From Xenorhabdus stockiae (GTDB lineage: Bacteria > Pseudomonadota > Gammaproteobacteria > Enterobacterales > Enterobacteriaceae): 64,000 bases of DNA. Positions within the stretch are counted from its first letter, which is position 1. Every line of letters begins with the position of its first letter. The notes below the pieces were generated by a model. It made no database searches. It was not told where the DNA came from and worked only from the letters and a program-made list of their open reading frames with translations. Positions 39,827 to 49,821 of the stretch are shown piece by piece. A program made the position numbers and the translations under genes. The stretch covers positions 1 to 64,000 of the forward strand of contig NZ_NJAJ01000023.1 of NCBI RefSeq assembly GCF_002632825.1, written 5' to 3'.

Positions 39827-41254
39827 TTATTTCTTTTTCTTTGCCTTAGGGTTTGGCAAGTCAGTGATGCTGCCTTCGTACATTTCAGCAGCCATACCGA
39901 TTGATTCGTACAGAGTCGGGTGAGCGTGAACAGTCAGAGCGATATCTTCTGCATCACAACCCATCTCGATAGCCAGACCGATTTCACCCAGCAGTTCGCC
40001 GCCGTTAGTACCAACAATAGCACCACCGATAATACGGTTGCTTTCTTTATCGAAAATCAGTTTAGTCATACCATCTGAACAATCAGATGCAATTGCACGA
40101 CCGGAAGCAGCCCATGGGAAAGTTGCAGTTTCGTAACTGATGCCTTTCTCTTTCGCTTCTTTCTCAGTCAGACCAACCCACGCAACTTCTGGCTCAGTAT
40201 AAGCAATGGATGGGATCACTTTTGGATCGAAATAATGTTTCTTACCGGAAATAACTTCGGCAGCAACATGGCCTTCATGAACACCTTTGTGTGCCAGCAT
40301 TGGTTGACCAACGATATCACCGATAGCGAAGATATGAGGTACGTTAGTACGCATTTGCTTATCAACATTGATAAAGCCACGCTCATCAACAGCAACACCT
40401 GCCTGACCAGCATCGATCAGTTTACCGTTTGGTACACGGCCGATAGCAACCAGAACCGCGTCATAGCGCTGAGGTTCTGCCGGTGCTTTTTTACCTTCCA
40501 TTGTCACGTAGATACCATCTTCTTTGGCTTCTACAGCAGTCACTTTGGTTTCCAGCATCAGGTTGAATTTCTTGCTGACACGTTTAGTGAATACTTTAAC
40601 AACGTCTTTGTCCGCAGCAGGGATAACCTGATCGAACATTTCAACCACGTCAATCTGAGAACCCAGAGCGTGATAAACAGTGCCCATTTCCAGACCGATG
40701 ATACCGCCGCCCATAACCAGCATGCGTCCCGGAACTGTTTTCAGCTCCAGTGCATCAGTAGAATCCCATACGCGAGGGTCATCATGCGGAATGAATGGCA
40801 GCTGAATTGGGCGTGAACCCGCTGCAATAATGGCATTATCAAAATTAATCGTTGTTGCGCCATTTTCGCCTTCAACTACCAGAGTGTTAGCACCTGTGAA
40901 TTTACCAACACCGTTAACAACGTTAACTTTACGGCCCTTAGCCATGCCACCCAGACCACCTGTCAACTGGGAAATAACTTTTTCTTTCCAGAGACGGATT
41001 TTATCGATATCAGTTTGTGGCTCACCAAACACGATACCGTGTTGTGCCAGCGCTTTTGCTTCTTCAATGACTTTAGCAACGTGAAGCAATGCTTTAGATG
41101 GGATACAACCAACGTTAAGACAAACACCACCCAGAGTAGAGTAGCGCTCAACCAGAACGGTATCCAAACCTAAGTCTGCACAACGAAAAGCAGCAGAATA
41201 CCCTGCTGGGCCTGCTCCAAGCACCACTACCTGGGCTTTAATTTCAGTACTCAT
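39827..41254 (-). CDS. lpd: dihydrolipoamide dehydrogenase (E3)
   Basis: This 475-residue FAD enzyme reoxidises lipoyl groups of the pyruvate and 2-oxoglutarate dehydrogenases and of GcvH. It has the FAD motif VVVLGAGPAGYSAAFRCADL, the redox disulfide GGVCLNVGCIPSKALLH, the NAD motif MLVMGGGIIGLEMGTVYHAL, and the catalytic His-Glu dyad in HAHPTLYESIGMA. The second of two adjacent ATGs (41254) is preferred on spacing to GAGGT. It is last in the pdhR-aceE-aceF-lpd order, and the gap to aceF (199 bases) gives room for its own promoter. Confidence 0.98.
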   Translation of the reverse strand: MSTEIKAQVVVLGAGPAGYSAAFRCADLGLDTVLVERYSTLGGVCLNVGCIPSKALLHVAKVIEEAKALAQHGIVFGEPQTDIDKIRLWKEKVISQLTGGLGGMAKGRKVNVVNGVGKFTGANTLVVEGENGATTINFDNAIIAAGSRPIQLPFIPHDDPRVWDSTDALELKTVPGRMLVMGGGIIGLEMGTVYHALGSQIDVVEMFDQVIPAADKDVVKVFTKRVSKKFNLMLETKVTAVEAKEDGIYVTMEGKKAPAEPQRYDAVLVAIGRVPNGKLIDAGQAGVAVDERGFINVDKQMRTNVPHIFAIGDIVGQPMLAHKGVHEGHVAAEVISGKKHYFDPKVIPSIAYTEPEVAWVGLTEKEAKEKGISYETATFPWAASGRAIASDCSDGMTKLIFDKESNRIIGGAIVGTNGGELLGEIGLAIEMGCDAEDIALTVHAHPTLYESIGMAAEMYEGSITDLPNPKAKKKK

Positions 41255-41430
41255 CATGACCTCTTAATTGTTTGTCCGGCGGGTCAGACGAAAAAAAACC
41301 ATATTCCACCGGGACGTACACACCGCGAGCAGTTTACAGAATTGTAAATAACCTGAAAAGCGCGTTAACGTGACGGAAATCTCAACCTGTCAGATACAAG
41401 TCTAAAATTTCCATCACTGTCGTAATTATT

Positions 41431-41451
41431 AGGCCGGCTATTCACCGGCCT
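41431..41451 (-). terminator. GC-rich hairpin after aceF
   Basis: An AGGCCGG/CCGGCCT stem with a 7-base loop lies a few bases after the aceF stop. On the minus strand it is followed by TAATAATT rather than a T run, so it is more likely a partial terminator or 3'-end stabiliser that separates aceEF from lpd transcription. Confidence 0.6.
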
Positions 41452-41456
41452 TTGCA

Positions 41457-43322
41457 TTACATCACCAGACGGCGAATGTCGCTCATCAACTGATTAATAT
41501 AAGTGATGAAACGAGCACCATCAGCTCCATCGATCACACGGTGGTCGAAAGACAGAGACATTGGCAGGATCAGACGAGGAACGAATTCCTTGCCATTCCA
41601 GACCGGCTTCATAGAAGAACGGGACAGACCCATAATAGCCACTTCTGGCGCGTTCACGATTGGTGCAAAGCCGGTTGTACCGATACCACCCAAGCTGGAG
41701 ATCGTGAAGCAGCCGCCCTGCATGTCGGAAGCAGTCAGCTTACCAGCACGAGCTTTCTTGGATACTTCAGCCAGTTCTCTTGACAGTTCCATGATGCCTT
41801 TTTTGTTAACATCTTTGAATACAGGAACAACCAGGCCGTTAGGCGTATCAACCGCAATACCGATGTTGACGTATTTTTTCAGGATCAGCTTTTGGCCATC
41901 TTCAGAGATAGAGCTGTTAAAGCGAGGCATTGCTTCCAGTGCTTTTGCAGCCGCTTTCATGACGAATACCAGCGGAGTGATTTTCACGCCCAGCTGTTTC
42001 TTCTCTGCTTCTTTGTTTTGCTGTTTACGGAATTCTTCAACTTCAGTTATATCCGCTTCATCGAACAGGTTAACATGAGGGATCATTACCCAGTTACGGC
42101 TCAGGTTTGCACCGGAGATTTTCTGGATACGGCTCATTTCAACTTCTTCGATTTCACCAAACTTGCTGAAATCAACTTTCGGCCAAGGCAGCATACCAGG
42201 CAAGCCACCACCCGCAGCCGCAGGTGCAGCTTCAGCACGCTTGATCGCATCTTTCACGTAAGCCTGAACGTCTTCGCGCAGGATACGACCTTTACGACCA
42301 GTACCTTTAACTTTAGCCAGGTTTACACCGAATTCACGAGCCAGACGGCGGATAACCGGAGTTGCATGAACGTAAGCGTCATTTTCTGCAAACTCATTTT
42401 TGCCTTCTGCTGGCTTAGCCGCGGCCGGAGCTGGTGCTGCTTTCGCTGGTGCAGCCGCAGGAGCCGGAGCCGCTGCAGGTGCTGCCACAGGTGCTGAGCC
42501 TGCAACTTCAAATACCATGATCAGAGAACCGGTTTTTACTTTATCGCCAACCGCGATTTTGATCTCTTTCACAGTACCTGCAAATGGCGCAGGTACTTCC
42601 ATGGAAGCCTTGTCACCTTCAACAGTGATCAGTGACTGCTCTTCAGCAATGGTGTCACCCACTTTTACCATGATTTCGGTAACTTCAACTTCATCACCAC
42701 CGATATCCGGTACATTAACTTCTTTTGCTGCAGATGCCGCAGGCGCTGCTGCCGGAGCAGAAGCTGCTGCCGGAGCTGGCGCTGCACCAGAACCTGCAAC
42801 TTCAAATACCATGATCAGAGAACCAGTTTTTACTTTATCGCCAACCGCGATTTTGATCTCTTTCACAGTACCTGAGAATGGCGCAGGCACTTCCATGGAA
42901 GCCTTGTCACCCTCAACAGTCAGCAGCGATTGCTCTTCAGTGATGGTATCACCCACTTTTACCATGATTTCGGTAACTTCAACTTCATCACCACCGATAT
43001 CCGGTACAGCAACTTCTTTGCTTTCAGCTGCAACAGGCGCTGCTGCCGGAGCCGCTTCCTGCTGTACAGGTGCTGCTTCTGCTGCACCAGTTGCGGATTC
43101 AAAGATCATAATCAGTTTGCCGGTTTCAACTTTGTCACCAACTGTAACTTTGATCTCTTTAACCACACCCGCCTGTGGAGAAGGAACTTCCATAGAAGCC
43201 TTGTCACCTTCAACAGTGATCAGTGACTGTTCTACTTCTACTGTGTCACCAACTTTCACCAGAATCTCGGTAACTTCAACTTCATCTGCACCAATATCAG
43301 GCACGTTAATTTCGATAGACAT
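41457..43322 (-). CDS. aceF: pyruvate dehydrogenase E2 (dihydrolipoyl acetyltransferase)
   Basis: This 621-residue core subunit of the pyruvate dehydrogenase complex has three N-terminal lipoyl domains, each with a GDKASMEVP lipoylation site (about residues 40, 144 and 240). They are joined by Ala/Pro-rich flexible linkers. A peripheral subunit-binding domain ([20 protein letters not shown]) and the catalytic domain with the [15 protein letters not shown] active-site His follow. It follows aceE by 13 bases. Three lipoyl domains is the same count as in E. coli. Confidence 0.98.
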   Translation of the reverse strand: MSIEINVPDIGADEVEVTEILVKVGDTVEVEQSLITVEGDKASMEVPSPQAGVVKEIKVTVGDKVETGKLIMIFESATGAAEAAPVQQEAAPAAAPVAAESKEVAVPDIGGDEVEVTEIMVKVGDTITEEQSLLTVEGDKASMEVPAPFSGTVKEIKIAVGDKVKTGSLIMVFEVAGSGAAPAPAAASAPAAAPAASAAKEVNVPDIGGDEVEVTEIMVKVGDTIAEEQSLITVEGDKASMEVPAPFAGTVKEIKIAVGDKVKTGSLIMVFEVAGSAPVAAPAAAPAPAAAPAKAAPAPAAAKPAEGKNEFAENDAYVHATPVIRRLAREFGVNLAKVKGTGRKGRILREDVQAYVKDAIKRAEAAPAAAGGGLPGMLPWPKVDFSKFGEIEEVEMSRIQKISGANLSRNWVMIPHVNLFDEADITEVEEFRKQQNKEAEKKQLGVKITPLVFVMKAAAKALEAMPRFNSSISEDGQKLILKKYVNIGIAVDTPNGLVVPVFKDVNKKGIMELSRELAEVSKKARAGKLTASDMQGGCFTISSLGGIGTTGFAPIVNAPEVAIMGLSRSSMKPVWNGKEFVPRLILPMSLSFDHRVIDGADGARFITYINQLMSDIRRLVM

Positions 43323-43335
43323 TAATCTTTACCTC

Positions 43336-45999
43336 TTATGCCAGACGTGGGTTAACTTTTTCTGGGTTGATGCTGTATTTCTTGATGGCTTCTTCAACCA
43401 CTTTCACATCAACTTCGCCACGTTTAGCCAATTCACCCAGAGCAGCAACAACCACGTAAGAAGCATCAACTTCAAAGTGGTGGCGCAGGTTTTCACGGCT
43501 GTCAGAACGACCGAAGCCGTCAGTACCCAGTACGCGGAATTCGCTTGCTGGTACAAAGTTACGAACCTGCTCAGCAAACAGCTTCATGTAATCGGTAGAA
43601 GCAACTGCTGGTGCTTCGTTCATGATCTGAGCGATATAAGGAACGCGTGGTTCTTCTGATGGGTGCAGCATGTTCCAACGCTCACAATCCTGACCATCAC
43701 GAGCCAGTTCAGTGAAGGAAGTTACGCTATAAACGTCAGAAGCAACACCGTACTCGTCAGACAGGATCTTAGCTGCTTCACGAACGTGACGCAGGATAGA
43801 ACCAGAGCCCAGCAACTGAACTTTACCTTTCGCGCCTTCCATGCTTTCCAGTTTATAGATACCTTTACGGATACCTTCTTCAGCACCTTCCGGCATTGCT
43901 GGCATATGGTAGTTTTCGTTCAGAGTGGTGATGTAGTAGTAGATATTCTCTTGCTTCTCACCATACATACGCTCCAGACCATCATGCATGATAACAGCTA
44001 CTTCATAAGCAAACGCTGGATCATAAGAGATACAGTTAGGAATAGTCAGAGACTGAATATGGCTGTGACCATCTTCGTGTTGCAGACCTTCACCATTCAG
44101 AGTCGTACGACCGGAAGTACCACCAACCAGGAAGCCACGAGCCTGCTGATCGCCAGCAGCCCAGCACAGATCACCGATACGCTGGAATCCGAACATGGAG
44201 TAGTAGATGTAGAACGGGATCATCGGCAGGTTATTGGTGCTGTAAGAAGTTGCAGCCGCCAGCCAAGATGATGCTGCACCCAGTTCGTTGATACCTTCCT
44301 GCAGGATCTGACCTTTAGCGTCTTCTTTATAGTATGCAACCTGCTCACGGTCCTGCGGAGTATACTGCTGACCATTCGGGCTATAGATACCGATCTGACG
44401 GAACAGACCTTCCATACCGAAAGTACGTGCTTCGTCAGCAATGATTGGAACCAGACGATCTTTGATAGACTTGTTCTTCAGCATTACGTTCAGGGCACGA
44501 ACGAAAGCGATAGTGGTAGAAATTTCTTTGGATTGTTCTTCCAGCAGAGAGTTGAACTCTTCCAGTGCTGGGATCTCCAGTTTGTCGTCGAAGTTAACAC
44601 GACGGCTTGGCAGGTAACCACCCAGTGCATTACGACGCTCATGCAGATATTTAGCTTCTTCTGAGTCTTTGTCGAAAGTCACGTATTGCAGGTTTTCAAC
44701 TTGCTCATCAGATGCAGGCACATTGAAACGATCACGGAACTGGCGAACGCCTTCCATGTTCATTTTCTTAACCTGGTGAGCAATGTTTTTACCTTCAGCG
44801 GTATCACCCATGCCGTAACCTTTAACGGTCTGAGCCAGGATTACAGTTGGTTGGCCTTTAGTTTCCTGCGCTTTATTCAGTGCAGCGTAAACTTTCTTAG
44901 GATCATGACCACCACGGTTCAGAGCCCAAATCTCGTCATCAGTCATATCTTTGACCAATTCCGCAGTTTCTGGGTAACGACCGAAGAAGTGTTTACGGAC
45001 ATAAGCACCATCTTTAGACTTGAATGTCTGATAGTCGCCGTCCAGAGTTTCGTTCATCAGCTGAACCAGTTTACCGCTGGTATCTTTACGCAGCAGTGCA
45101 TCCCAACGCTCGCCCCACAGGACTTTCAGTACCTGCCAGCCAGCGCCTGCGAAGATGCCTTCTAGTTCATTAACAATTTTACCGTTACCGGTTACTGGGC
45201 CATCCAGACGCTGTAAGTTACAGTTGATGATAAATACCAGATTGTCCAGTTTTTCACGGGTTGCGATAGTGATCGCACCTTTGGATTCTGGCTCATCCAT
45301 CTCACCGTCGCCCAGGAAAGCATAAACGGTTTGTTTAGACGTATCTTTCAGACCACGGTTTTCCAGATATTTCAGGAACTTAGCCTGATAAATGGCAGAG
45401 ATTGGGCCCAGACCCATTGAAACAGTCGGGAACTGCCAGAAGTCAGGCATCAGTTTAGGATGCGGATAAGAAGACAGACCGTTACCGCCGATTTCCTGAC
45501 GGAAGTTGTTCATCTGCTCTTCAGTCAGACGACCTTCAAGGAATGCACGAGCATAAACGCCCGGAGAAATATGGCCCTGGAAGTAAACCAAGTCGCCGCC
45601 ATCATTATCATTACGAGCGCGGAAGAAATGGTTAAAACAAACTTCATAAACAGTAGCGGAAGACTGGAATGAAGCCATGTGACCGCCCAGCTCCAAATCT
45701 TTCTTGGATGCACGCAGAACAGTCATGATGGCATTCCAGCGAATTGCAGAACGAATGCGGCGTTCTAAATCCAGATTACCAGGGTAAGCCGGCTCATCCT
45801 CAACCGGAATAGTGTTGATGTAATCACGGCTTGCAGTACCAGCTGCTACACTAACACCACCTTTACGTGCTTCGTTCAAAACCTGATCAATCAGGAATTG
45901 AGCGCGTTCAACACCTTCTTCACGGATGACCGATTCGATCGCCTGTAACCAGTCGCGAGTTTCGATCGGATCCACGTCATTTTTCAAAATATCTGACAT
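43336..45999 (-). CDS. aceE: pyruvate dehydrogenase E1 component
   Basis: This 887-residue homodimeric E1 decarboxylates pyruvate with thiamine diphosphate and reductively acetylates the AceF lipoyl arms. The thiamine-diphosphate motif is GDGEMDEPESKGAITIA through NLVFIINCN (about residues 230-262). The length is the same as E. coli AceE (887 aa). It lies between pdhR and aceF. The 240-base leader upstream contains a long stem-loop (46041-46101). Confidence 0.98.
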   Translation of the reverse strand: MSDILKNDVDPIETRDWLQAIESVIREEGVERAQFLIDQVLNEARKGGVSVAAGTASRDYINTIPVEDEPAYPGNLDLERRIRSAIRWNAIMTVLRASKKDLELGGHMASFQSSATVYEVCFNHFFRARNDNDGGDLVYFQGHISPGVYARAFLEGRLTEEQMNNFRQEIGGNGLSSYPHPKLMPDFWQFPTVSMGLGPISAIYQAKFLKYLENRGLKDTSKQTVYAFLGDGEMDEPESKGAITIATREKLDNLVFIINCNLQRLDGPVTGNGKIVNELEGIFAGAGWQVLKVLWGERWDALLRKDTSGKLVQLMNETLDGDYQTFKSKDGAYVRKHFFGRYPETAELVKDMTDDEIWALNRGGHDPKKVYAALNKAQETKGQPTVILAQTVKGYGMGDTAEGKNIAHQVKKMNMEGVRQFRDRFNVPASDEQVENLQYVTFDKDSEEAKYLHERRNALGGYLPSRRVNFDDKLEIPALEEFNSLLEEQSKEISTTIAFVRALNVMLKNKSIKDRLVPIIADEARTFGMEGLFRQIGIYSPNGQQYTPQDREQVAYYKEDAKGQILQEGINELGAASSWLAAATSYSTNNLPMIPFYIYYSMFGFQRIGDLCWAAGDQQARGFLVGGTSGRTTLNGEGLQHEDGHSHIQSLTIPNCISYDPAFAYEVAVIMHDGLERMYGEKQENIYYYITTLNENYHMPAMPEGAEEGIRKGIYKLESMEGAKGKVQLLGSGSILRHVREAAKILSDEYGVASDVYSVTSFTELARDGQDCERWNMLHPSEEPRVPYIAQIMNEAPAVASTDYMKLFAEQVRNFVPASEFRVLGTDGFGRSDSRENLRHHFEVDASYVVVAALGELAKRGEVDVKVVEEAIKKYSINPEKVNPRLA

Positions 46000-46040
46000 G
46001 GTGTGTTCCTTATCTGTTATCTATTTCTAATGGTTGTTTT

Positions 46041-46101
46041 GGAGCCTATCTTCTGGTCATACCCTTTGACATTCAGTCAGTCATGACCGGAAGATAGGCC
46101 C
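46041..46101 (-). repeat. long stem-loop in the pdhR-aceE gap
   Basis: GCCTATCTTCTGGTCAT at 46044-46060 and ATGACCGGAAGATAGGC at 46083-46099 are inverted repeats of each other in 16 of 17 positions, with a 22-base loop. A third partial copy (GGATAGGCTC) lies at the 3' end of pdhR near 46230-46239. The hairpin lies in the aceE leader, about 45 bases before the aceE start. Confidence 0.75.
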
Positions 46102-46239
46102 TGCTATATGTTGCCGCTAAAACTCTTCAAAAAGAGCATAACGACTGTACAGACGCAGCAGCCAGGATCTGCACAGTCAATTTAGGACCTACCCCATTTG
46201 GGAGTTGTTTTAATCCATGACGCCCCGGAGGATAGGCTC

Positions 46240-47004
46240 TTATTCCTGATGTTGTTGGAGCCGTCTCAGTGAGCGTTCACGACGGGTATGCTCACGAGTC
46301 AGATCCAATAAAACTTCTTCAATGAAAGACAAATGACGATGTGAAGCTTCACGGGCTTTTTCCGGTTCTTTCGCCATTATTGCGTGAAAAATCGCTGCCC
46401 TATGGTCACTCACTGCCGCCAGCATTTCTTTACGGGTATAAATGAACTCGAAATTGCGCCGGATATTTTGTTCCAGCATCGGGATCATACAACGCAGTAA
46501 ATGCAGCAAAACCACATTATGTGCTGCTTCTGTGACAATAAGTTGATATTGCAGAACTGCATCAGATTCCGCACCAATATCCCCGCTTTGCTGTGCTTCC
46601 TGAATCGCGAGATGGCTTTCCTTAATGCGTTTAAAATCTTCATCTGTTCCTCTGAGCGCCGCATAATAAGCTGCGATACCTTCCAGCGCATGACGCGCTT
46701 CGAGGAGATCAAACTGTGATTCCTGATTCTCTGCAATAAGTTGGGCTAGCGGGTCACTGAAACTTTGCCAGAGATTATTCTGTACAAAAGTTCCTCCACC
46801 CTGACGACGGAAAAGAAACCCTTTGGCTTCTAGTTTTTGAATGGCTTCGCGCAATGAAGGACGTGATACCTCGAACTGCTTTGCCAGCTCACGCTCAGGC
46901 GGCAACTTTTCCCCGGGGCGCAACGAGCCTTCGAGAATGAGGTTTTCCAGACGCTGCTCAATCACATCTGATAATTTTGGTTGGCGAATTTTGCTATAAG
47001 CCAT
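46240..47004 (-). CDS. pdhR: pyruvate dehydrogenase complex repressor PdhR
   Basis: This 254-residue GntR/FadR-type regulator senses pyruvate and represses its own operon and other respiratory genes. The winged helix is at residues ~9-75 ([20 protein letters not shown], then [20 protein letters not shown]). The all-helical FCD effector domain follows (residues ~90-240). It heads pdhR-aceE-aceF-lpd. A perfect palindromic PdhR box lies about 150 bases upstream of its start. Confidence 0.97.
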   Translation of the reverse strand: MAYSKIRQPKLSDVIEQRLENLILEGSLRPGEKLPPERELAKQFEVSRPSLREAIQKLEAKGFLFRRQGGGTFVQNNLWQSFSDPLAQLIAENQESQFDLLEARHALEGIAAYYAALRGTDEDFKRIKESHLAIQEAQQSGDIGAESDAVLQYQLIVTEAAHNVVLLHLLRCMIPMLEQNIRRNFEFIYTRKEMLAAVSDHRAAIFHAIMAKEPEKAREASHRHLSFIEEVLLDLTREHTRRERSLRRLQQHQE

Positions 47005-47150
47005 ATCTGCTGTAAGCCATTCAGTAAGTAAGTGTTACTTTGAACAATTTATGGTGAACTATACCCCTCTACCCTGTTTAACAGAGTATTCAGACTAACC
47101 TTCAGTTGATCGACCTCATTCAATTAACCTCGTTTAGCCGGGATTTAGTC

Positions 47151-47167
47151 AATTGGTAATACCAATT
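47151..47167. promoter_or_regulatory. PdhR operator
   Basis: AATTGGTAATACCAATT is a perfect inverted repeat (AATTGGT and ACCAATT around AAT) and matches the PdhR consensus ATTGGTnnnACCAAT. It lies 147 bases upstream of the pdhR start, where autoregulation of the operon is expected. Confidence 0.9.
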
Positions 47168-47780
47168 TAGAATACAGGCCATAAAGTAACAAAGTATTCA
47201 CTAGCTGTCTATAAAGACCTTGGGCTAAATCATAAAAATCTGCAAATTTTAACAAATTATTTTAATTTTTATCAGAAAATTATAACCAAAAGGGATTTTC
47301 AGACAGTAAAACAGGTAGGAGTGGTAAAGATACAGATTAAATTCATTATCTATTGTTATAATTTATTTAATATATTGATTCTTTTGTTTATTTGTTATTT
47401 AAATTTATACATTACTATTTAACTTACACAATATAGTGAGCAAATTAAGGGCCATAGTGCTTGTTACTTATCATGACAGCATCATTATTAAATTATTAAC
47501 AGAGCTTAATTCAAAATAGTTAATCATAAAAATAAATTAAGTATTTTACTGTATAGTCAATATGCCGTGCAGATTTCATACTGAATCGTTTTATTACAGT
47601 TGCAGACAAGATAGCAGTGGCAAACCAATGCAGTGGCAGCAATAAGTAGTCCAAAACACATATAAAACACGTTAAATACAATACCCCTCCCCCCAGGAAT
47701 AACAAAAATGTTATGGACATTTCTTAAGTGGTTAATTTAAGTGCCAACTCAGGGAATATTCTAACGTTTCAGGATGAATA
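47168..47780. other. gene-free region in place of aroP
   Basis: The whole gap between pdhR and ampE is 1,080 bases. In E. coli the aromatic amino acid permease gene aroP lies here. This part is AT-rich, with no frame that has both a ribosome site and protein-like composition. The rest of the gap holds ERIC-like remnants and a lone terminator. Confidence 0.6.
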
Positions 47781-47913
47781 TATACCCAATAGATTTCGAG
47801 TTGAGTCACGTCGGCAAATGCAAATAGAGTGGGTTATCAGTAACATAGAGAACTATATATATGTAACTGAAAAACCAGCCAACACAGAAGCTACTCTAAA
47901 GATTAAGGGTATA
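47781..47913. repeat. degenerate ERIC-like element
   Basis: It begins TATACCCAATAGATTTCGAG, as the good copy at 26480 does, then CACGTCGGCAA. It ends AAGGGTATA. The interior has diverged and lacks the usual CCCCAGGAG core. Confidence 0.6.
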
Positions 47914-47930
47914 CTCAGGCTAATTTGATA

Positions 47931-48026
47931 TATACCAACATATTTCAAGTTGTCTAACTGGGGTCAATGATGCCCATTAGCAATATCACTAGCCGGAAGC
48001 TACAACCTGAAAAAATGAATGGTATA
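47931..48026. repeat. short, strongly degenerate ERIC-like remnant
   Basis: TATACCAACATATTTCAAGT at one end and GAATGGTATA at the other, with ACTGGGGTCAATGA inside, recall ERIC ends and core. It is about 96 bases, shorter than the standard element. Confidence 0.4.
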
Positions 48027-48045
48027 AAAATCCTTTTAAAGTAAT

Positions 48046-48086
48046 TCCCGCCAGATGTCACATATAGACACAGGCGGGAGTTTTTT
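48046..48086 (+). terminator. plus-strand terminator with no upstream gene
   Basis: A TCCCGCC/GGCGGGA stem with an inner TGTC/GACA stem is followed by GTTTTTT on the plus strand. No plus-strand gene ends before it. It overlaps the ampE stop. In the E. coli layout this is exactly where the aroP terminator would be. Confidence 0.8.
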
Positions 48087-48939
48087 ATGCTAACGCCCCA
48101 TAAATCGTCAACAGTGCGACAATAATCACAATGGTAAATGTTGCTTTTTTCGCAATTTTTACCGCAGCAAGGGGGCTATTCAAAAGATCTAAATGAGGTT
48201 CCTTGCTCAATGCAAATTGAGCCAATTGACTGACCACCTTATATTGTGATGTCCGCAAATCACTAAGTGATGCAATCCAGGCTGGTAACGCTTTTTCCCC
48301 ATGCCCTAGCAAAGCATAAGCAATACCCGCCAAACGTGCTGGTATCCAATCCAAACAATTTAATAGCGCATCAACCCCGGATTGCGCTCGCTGCACAGAA
48401 GTTCTGCATTGCGCCAACCATCTCTGATAAGCTCTCAGGAAACAGTATCCCATTAAAATGGACGGACCAAACTCACCCATAACAACTAACCAGAAAATCG
48501 GGGCAAGATAATAGCGGAAATTTATCCAGATCAATGCGTTCTGTATTTCACGCAAGCGATCATCTTTTGTCATCTCAGGCGGATTCTGTTGCCCTATAAG
48601 TAAATTTGTAAGATGAATATTCTGTTGCTCTAAATCACCAGTGCGTACAGAACGGAGATATTCACGATAACTATGGCGCAAAGAGCCGGCACCAATACAT
48701 AACAAGCTAATCATGATGCATAACAGGATCGCAGGGATACCAAAAGCAATAACACTCAGTACATCAATAATTTTCCAGGTCAAAAAAGCAACTACAAATG
48801 CCATCACTAAACTGACCCACAATGAATATACTTTTACTCTGGCAAAAAAAGGAGACAGATAATGTTCTAACTGCCAATGCTCTCCCATCTTGAAAATGCG
48901 TTCCCATGCCAGTATTAACAATAGAATAAAGAGAGTCAT
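48085..48939 (-). CDS. ampE: AmpE inner-membrane protein
   Basis: This 284-residue membrane protein of the AmpE/CobD-related family has at least four hydrophobic segments (about residues 1-10, 38-60, 65-90 and 260-284). It is the same length as E. coli AmpE. It has been proposed as a sensor protein in beta-lactamase regulation; the function is unproved. It overlaps ampD by four bases, the usual ampDE operon. Its start has ATG overlapping the ampD stop. Confidence 0.93.
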   Translation of the reverse strand: MTLFILLLILAWERIFKMGEHWQLEHYLSPFFARVKVYSLWVSLVMAFVVAFLTWKIIDVLSVIAFGIPAILLCIMISLLCIGAGSLRHSYREYLRSVRTGDLEQQNIHLTNLLIGQQNPPEMTKDDRLREIQNALIWINFRYYLAPIFWLVVMGEFGPSILMGYCFLRAYQRWLAQCRTSVQRAQSGVDALLNCLDWIPARLAGIAYALLGHGEKALPAWIASLSDLRTSQYKVVSQLAQFALSKEPHLDLLNSPLAAVKIAKKATFTIVIIVALLTIYGALA

Positions 48940-49487
48940 CCAACTCGCTCCTTTAATAGCTGCCGATACTGTTCCCAGTAAAAATAAGGCCCTGGGTCAG
49001 TTTTCCTGCCCGGAGCGATATCACTGTGACCTGTAATATTATTACGGATATCAGGATAATGACTGATAAGTAACTCAGTCACTTCCGCCAGCTTAGTGTA
49101 CTGAATTTCAGTAAATGGCTCGTAATCGGTACCTTCTAACTCAATACCTATTGAAAAATCATTGCACGTTTCCCGATCACAATAACAGGAAACCCCTGCA
49201 TGCCAGGCTCTTTTGTCGAAAGGAACATATTGCACAACTTCACCATCACGACGAATCAAACAATGCGCAGAAACCCTTAATCCTTTTATTTCCTGAAAGA
49301 AAGGGTCTTCATTCGGATCCAACGTCCCCATAAATAGCTGATCAATATACGGCCCGCCAAACTTACCGGGCGGTAAACTAATGTTATGTATAACCAATAA
49401 TGATGGGATTTCCCCTGCTGGACGCAGATCATAATGCGGTGAAATCACCTTTCTGGCATTAGCAATCCACCCTTCATGTAACCTCAT
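48936..49487 (-). CDS. ampD: 1,6-anhydro-N-acetylmuramyl-L-alanine amidase AmpD
   Basis: This 183-residue cytosolic zinc amidase cleaves anhydromuropeptides in cell-wall recycling and so keeps AmpR-controlled genes silent. The zinc ligands are His in LLVIHNISLPPG, His in ITGHSDIAPGRKTDPG, and Asp in the same segment; Glu in IGIELEGTDYE is the conserved acid. The start at 49487 fits the family start (MRLHEGWIANARKVISPHYD) and has a GGAGG ribosome site upstream. It is divergent from ppdD. nadC, which lies between these genes in E. coli, is absent. Confidence 0.96.
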   Translation of the reverse strand: MRLHEGWIANARKVISPHYDLRPAGEIPSLLVIHNISLPPGKFGGPYIDQLFMGTLDPNEDPFFQEIKGLRVSAHCLIRRDGEVVQYVPFDKRAWHAGVSCYCDRETCNDFSIGIELEGTDYEPFTEIQYTKLAEVTELLISHYPDIRNNITGHSDIAPGRKTDPGPYFYWEQYRQLLKERVG

Positions 49488-49821
49488 ACCCTCGATTCCT
49501 CCATCTTTCAAAACCTATTGAGTATATACCCTATGAATTTCAAGATGCAGCCAAAGTGTAACAGGTTAGATTTTTCAATCGAGGAGTATTGTTGTTCATG
49601 TTTTCATTTGCGAGCAAGCTCGAAAACTTCCCGGTATAAAATGTAATTAATAATTCTTTTCTTTGAATCGCTTCCATAAATTTCATTTATCTTATTTTCT
49701 TTTTTAAGAAAACATTCATGCTAACTGGCATCAGCAAATAATAAATATCATGCTTTTATTTTAAAAAATAACGAAGCCATGTAGAGATCGAATAAAAAAC
49801 ACAAAATGAGGAAGCGATAAT
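49488..49821. other. ampD-ppdD divergent gap in place of nadC
   Basis: This gap holds no gene. A half ERIC-like end (TATACCCTATGAATTTCAAG) lies at about 49526-49545. The remainder is AT-rich and includes the ppdD ribosome site AGGAAGCG before 49822. Confidence 0.5.

Noticed and set aside
42400..43659. A 419-codon plus-strand frame rich in Ala, Ser and Thr
   Set aside because: It is the antisense shadow of the repetitive lipoyl and linker region of aceF and the end of aceE; the periodic composition keeps it open by chance.
47520..47720. A 66-codon minus-strand frame with a hydrophobic middle in the pdhR-ampE gap
   Set aside because: It has no ribosome site and AT-rich chance composition; I see no family similarity and it is not a piece of aroP, which would be on the plus strand.
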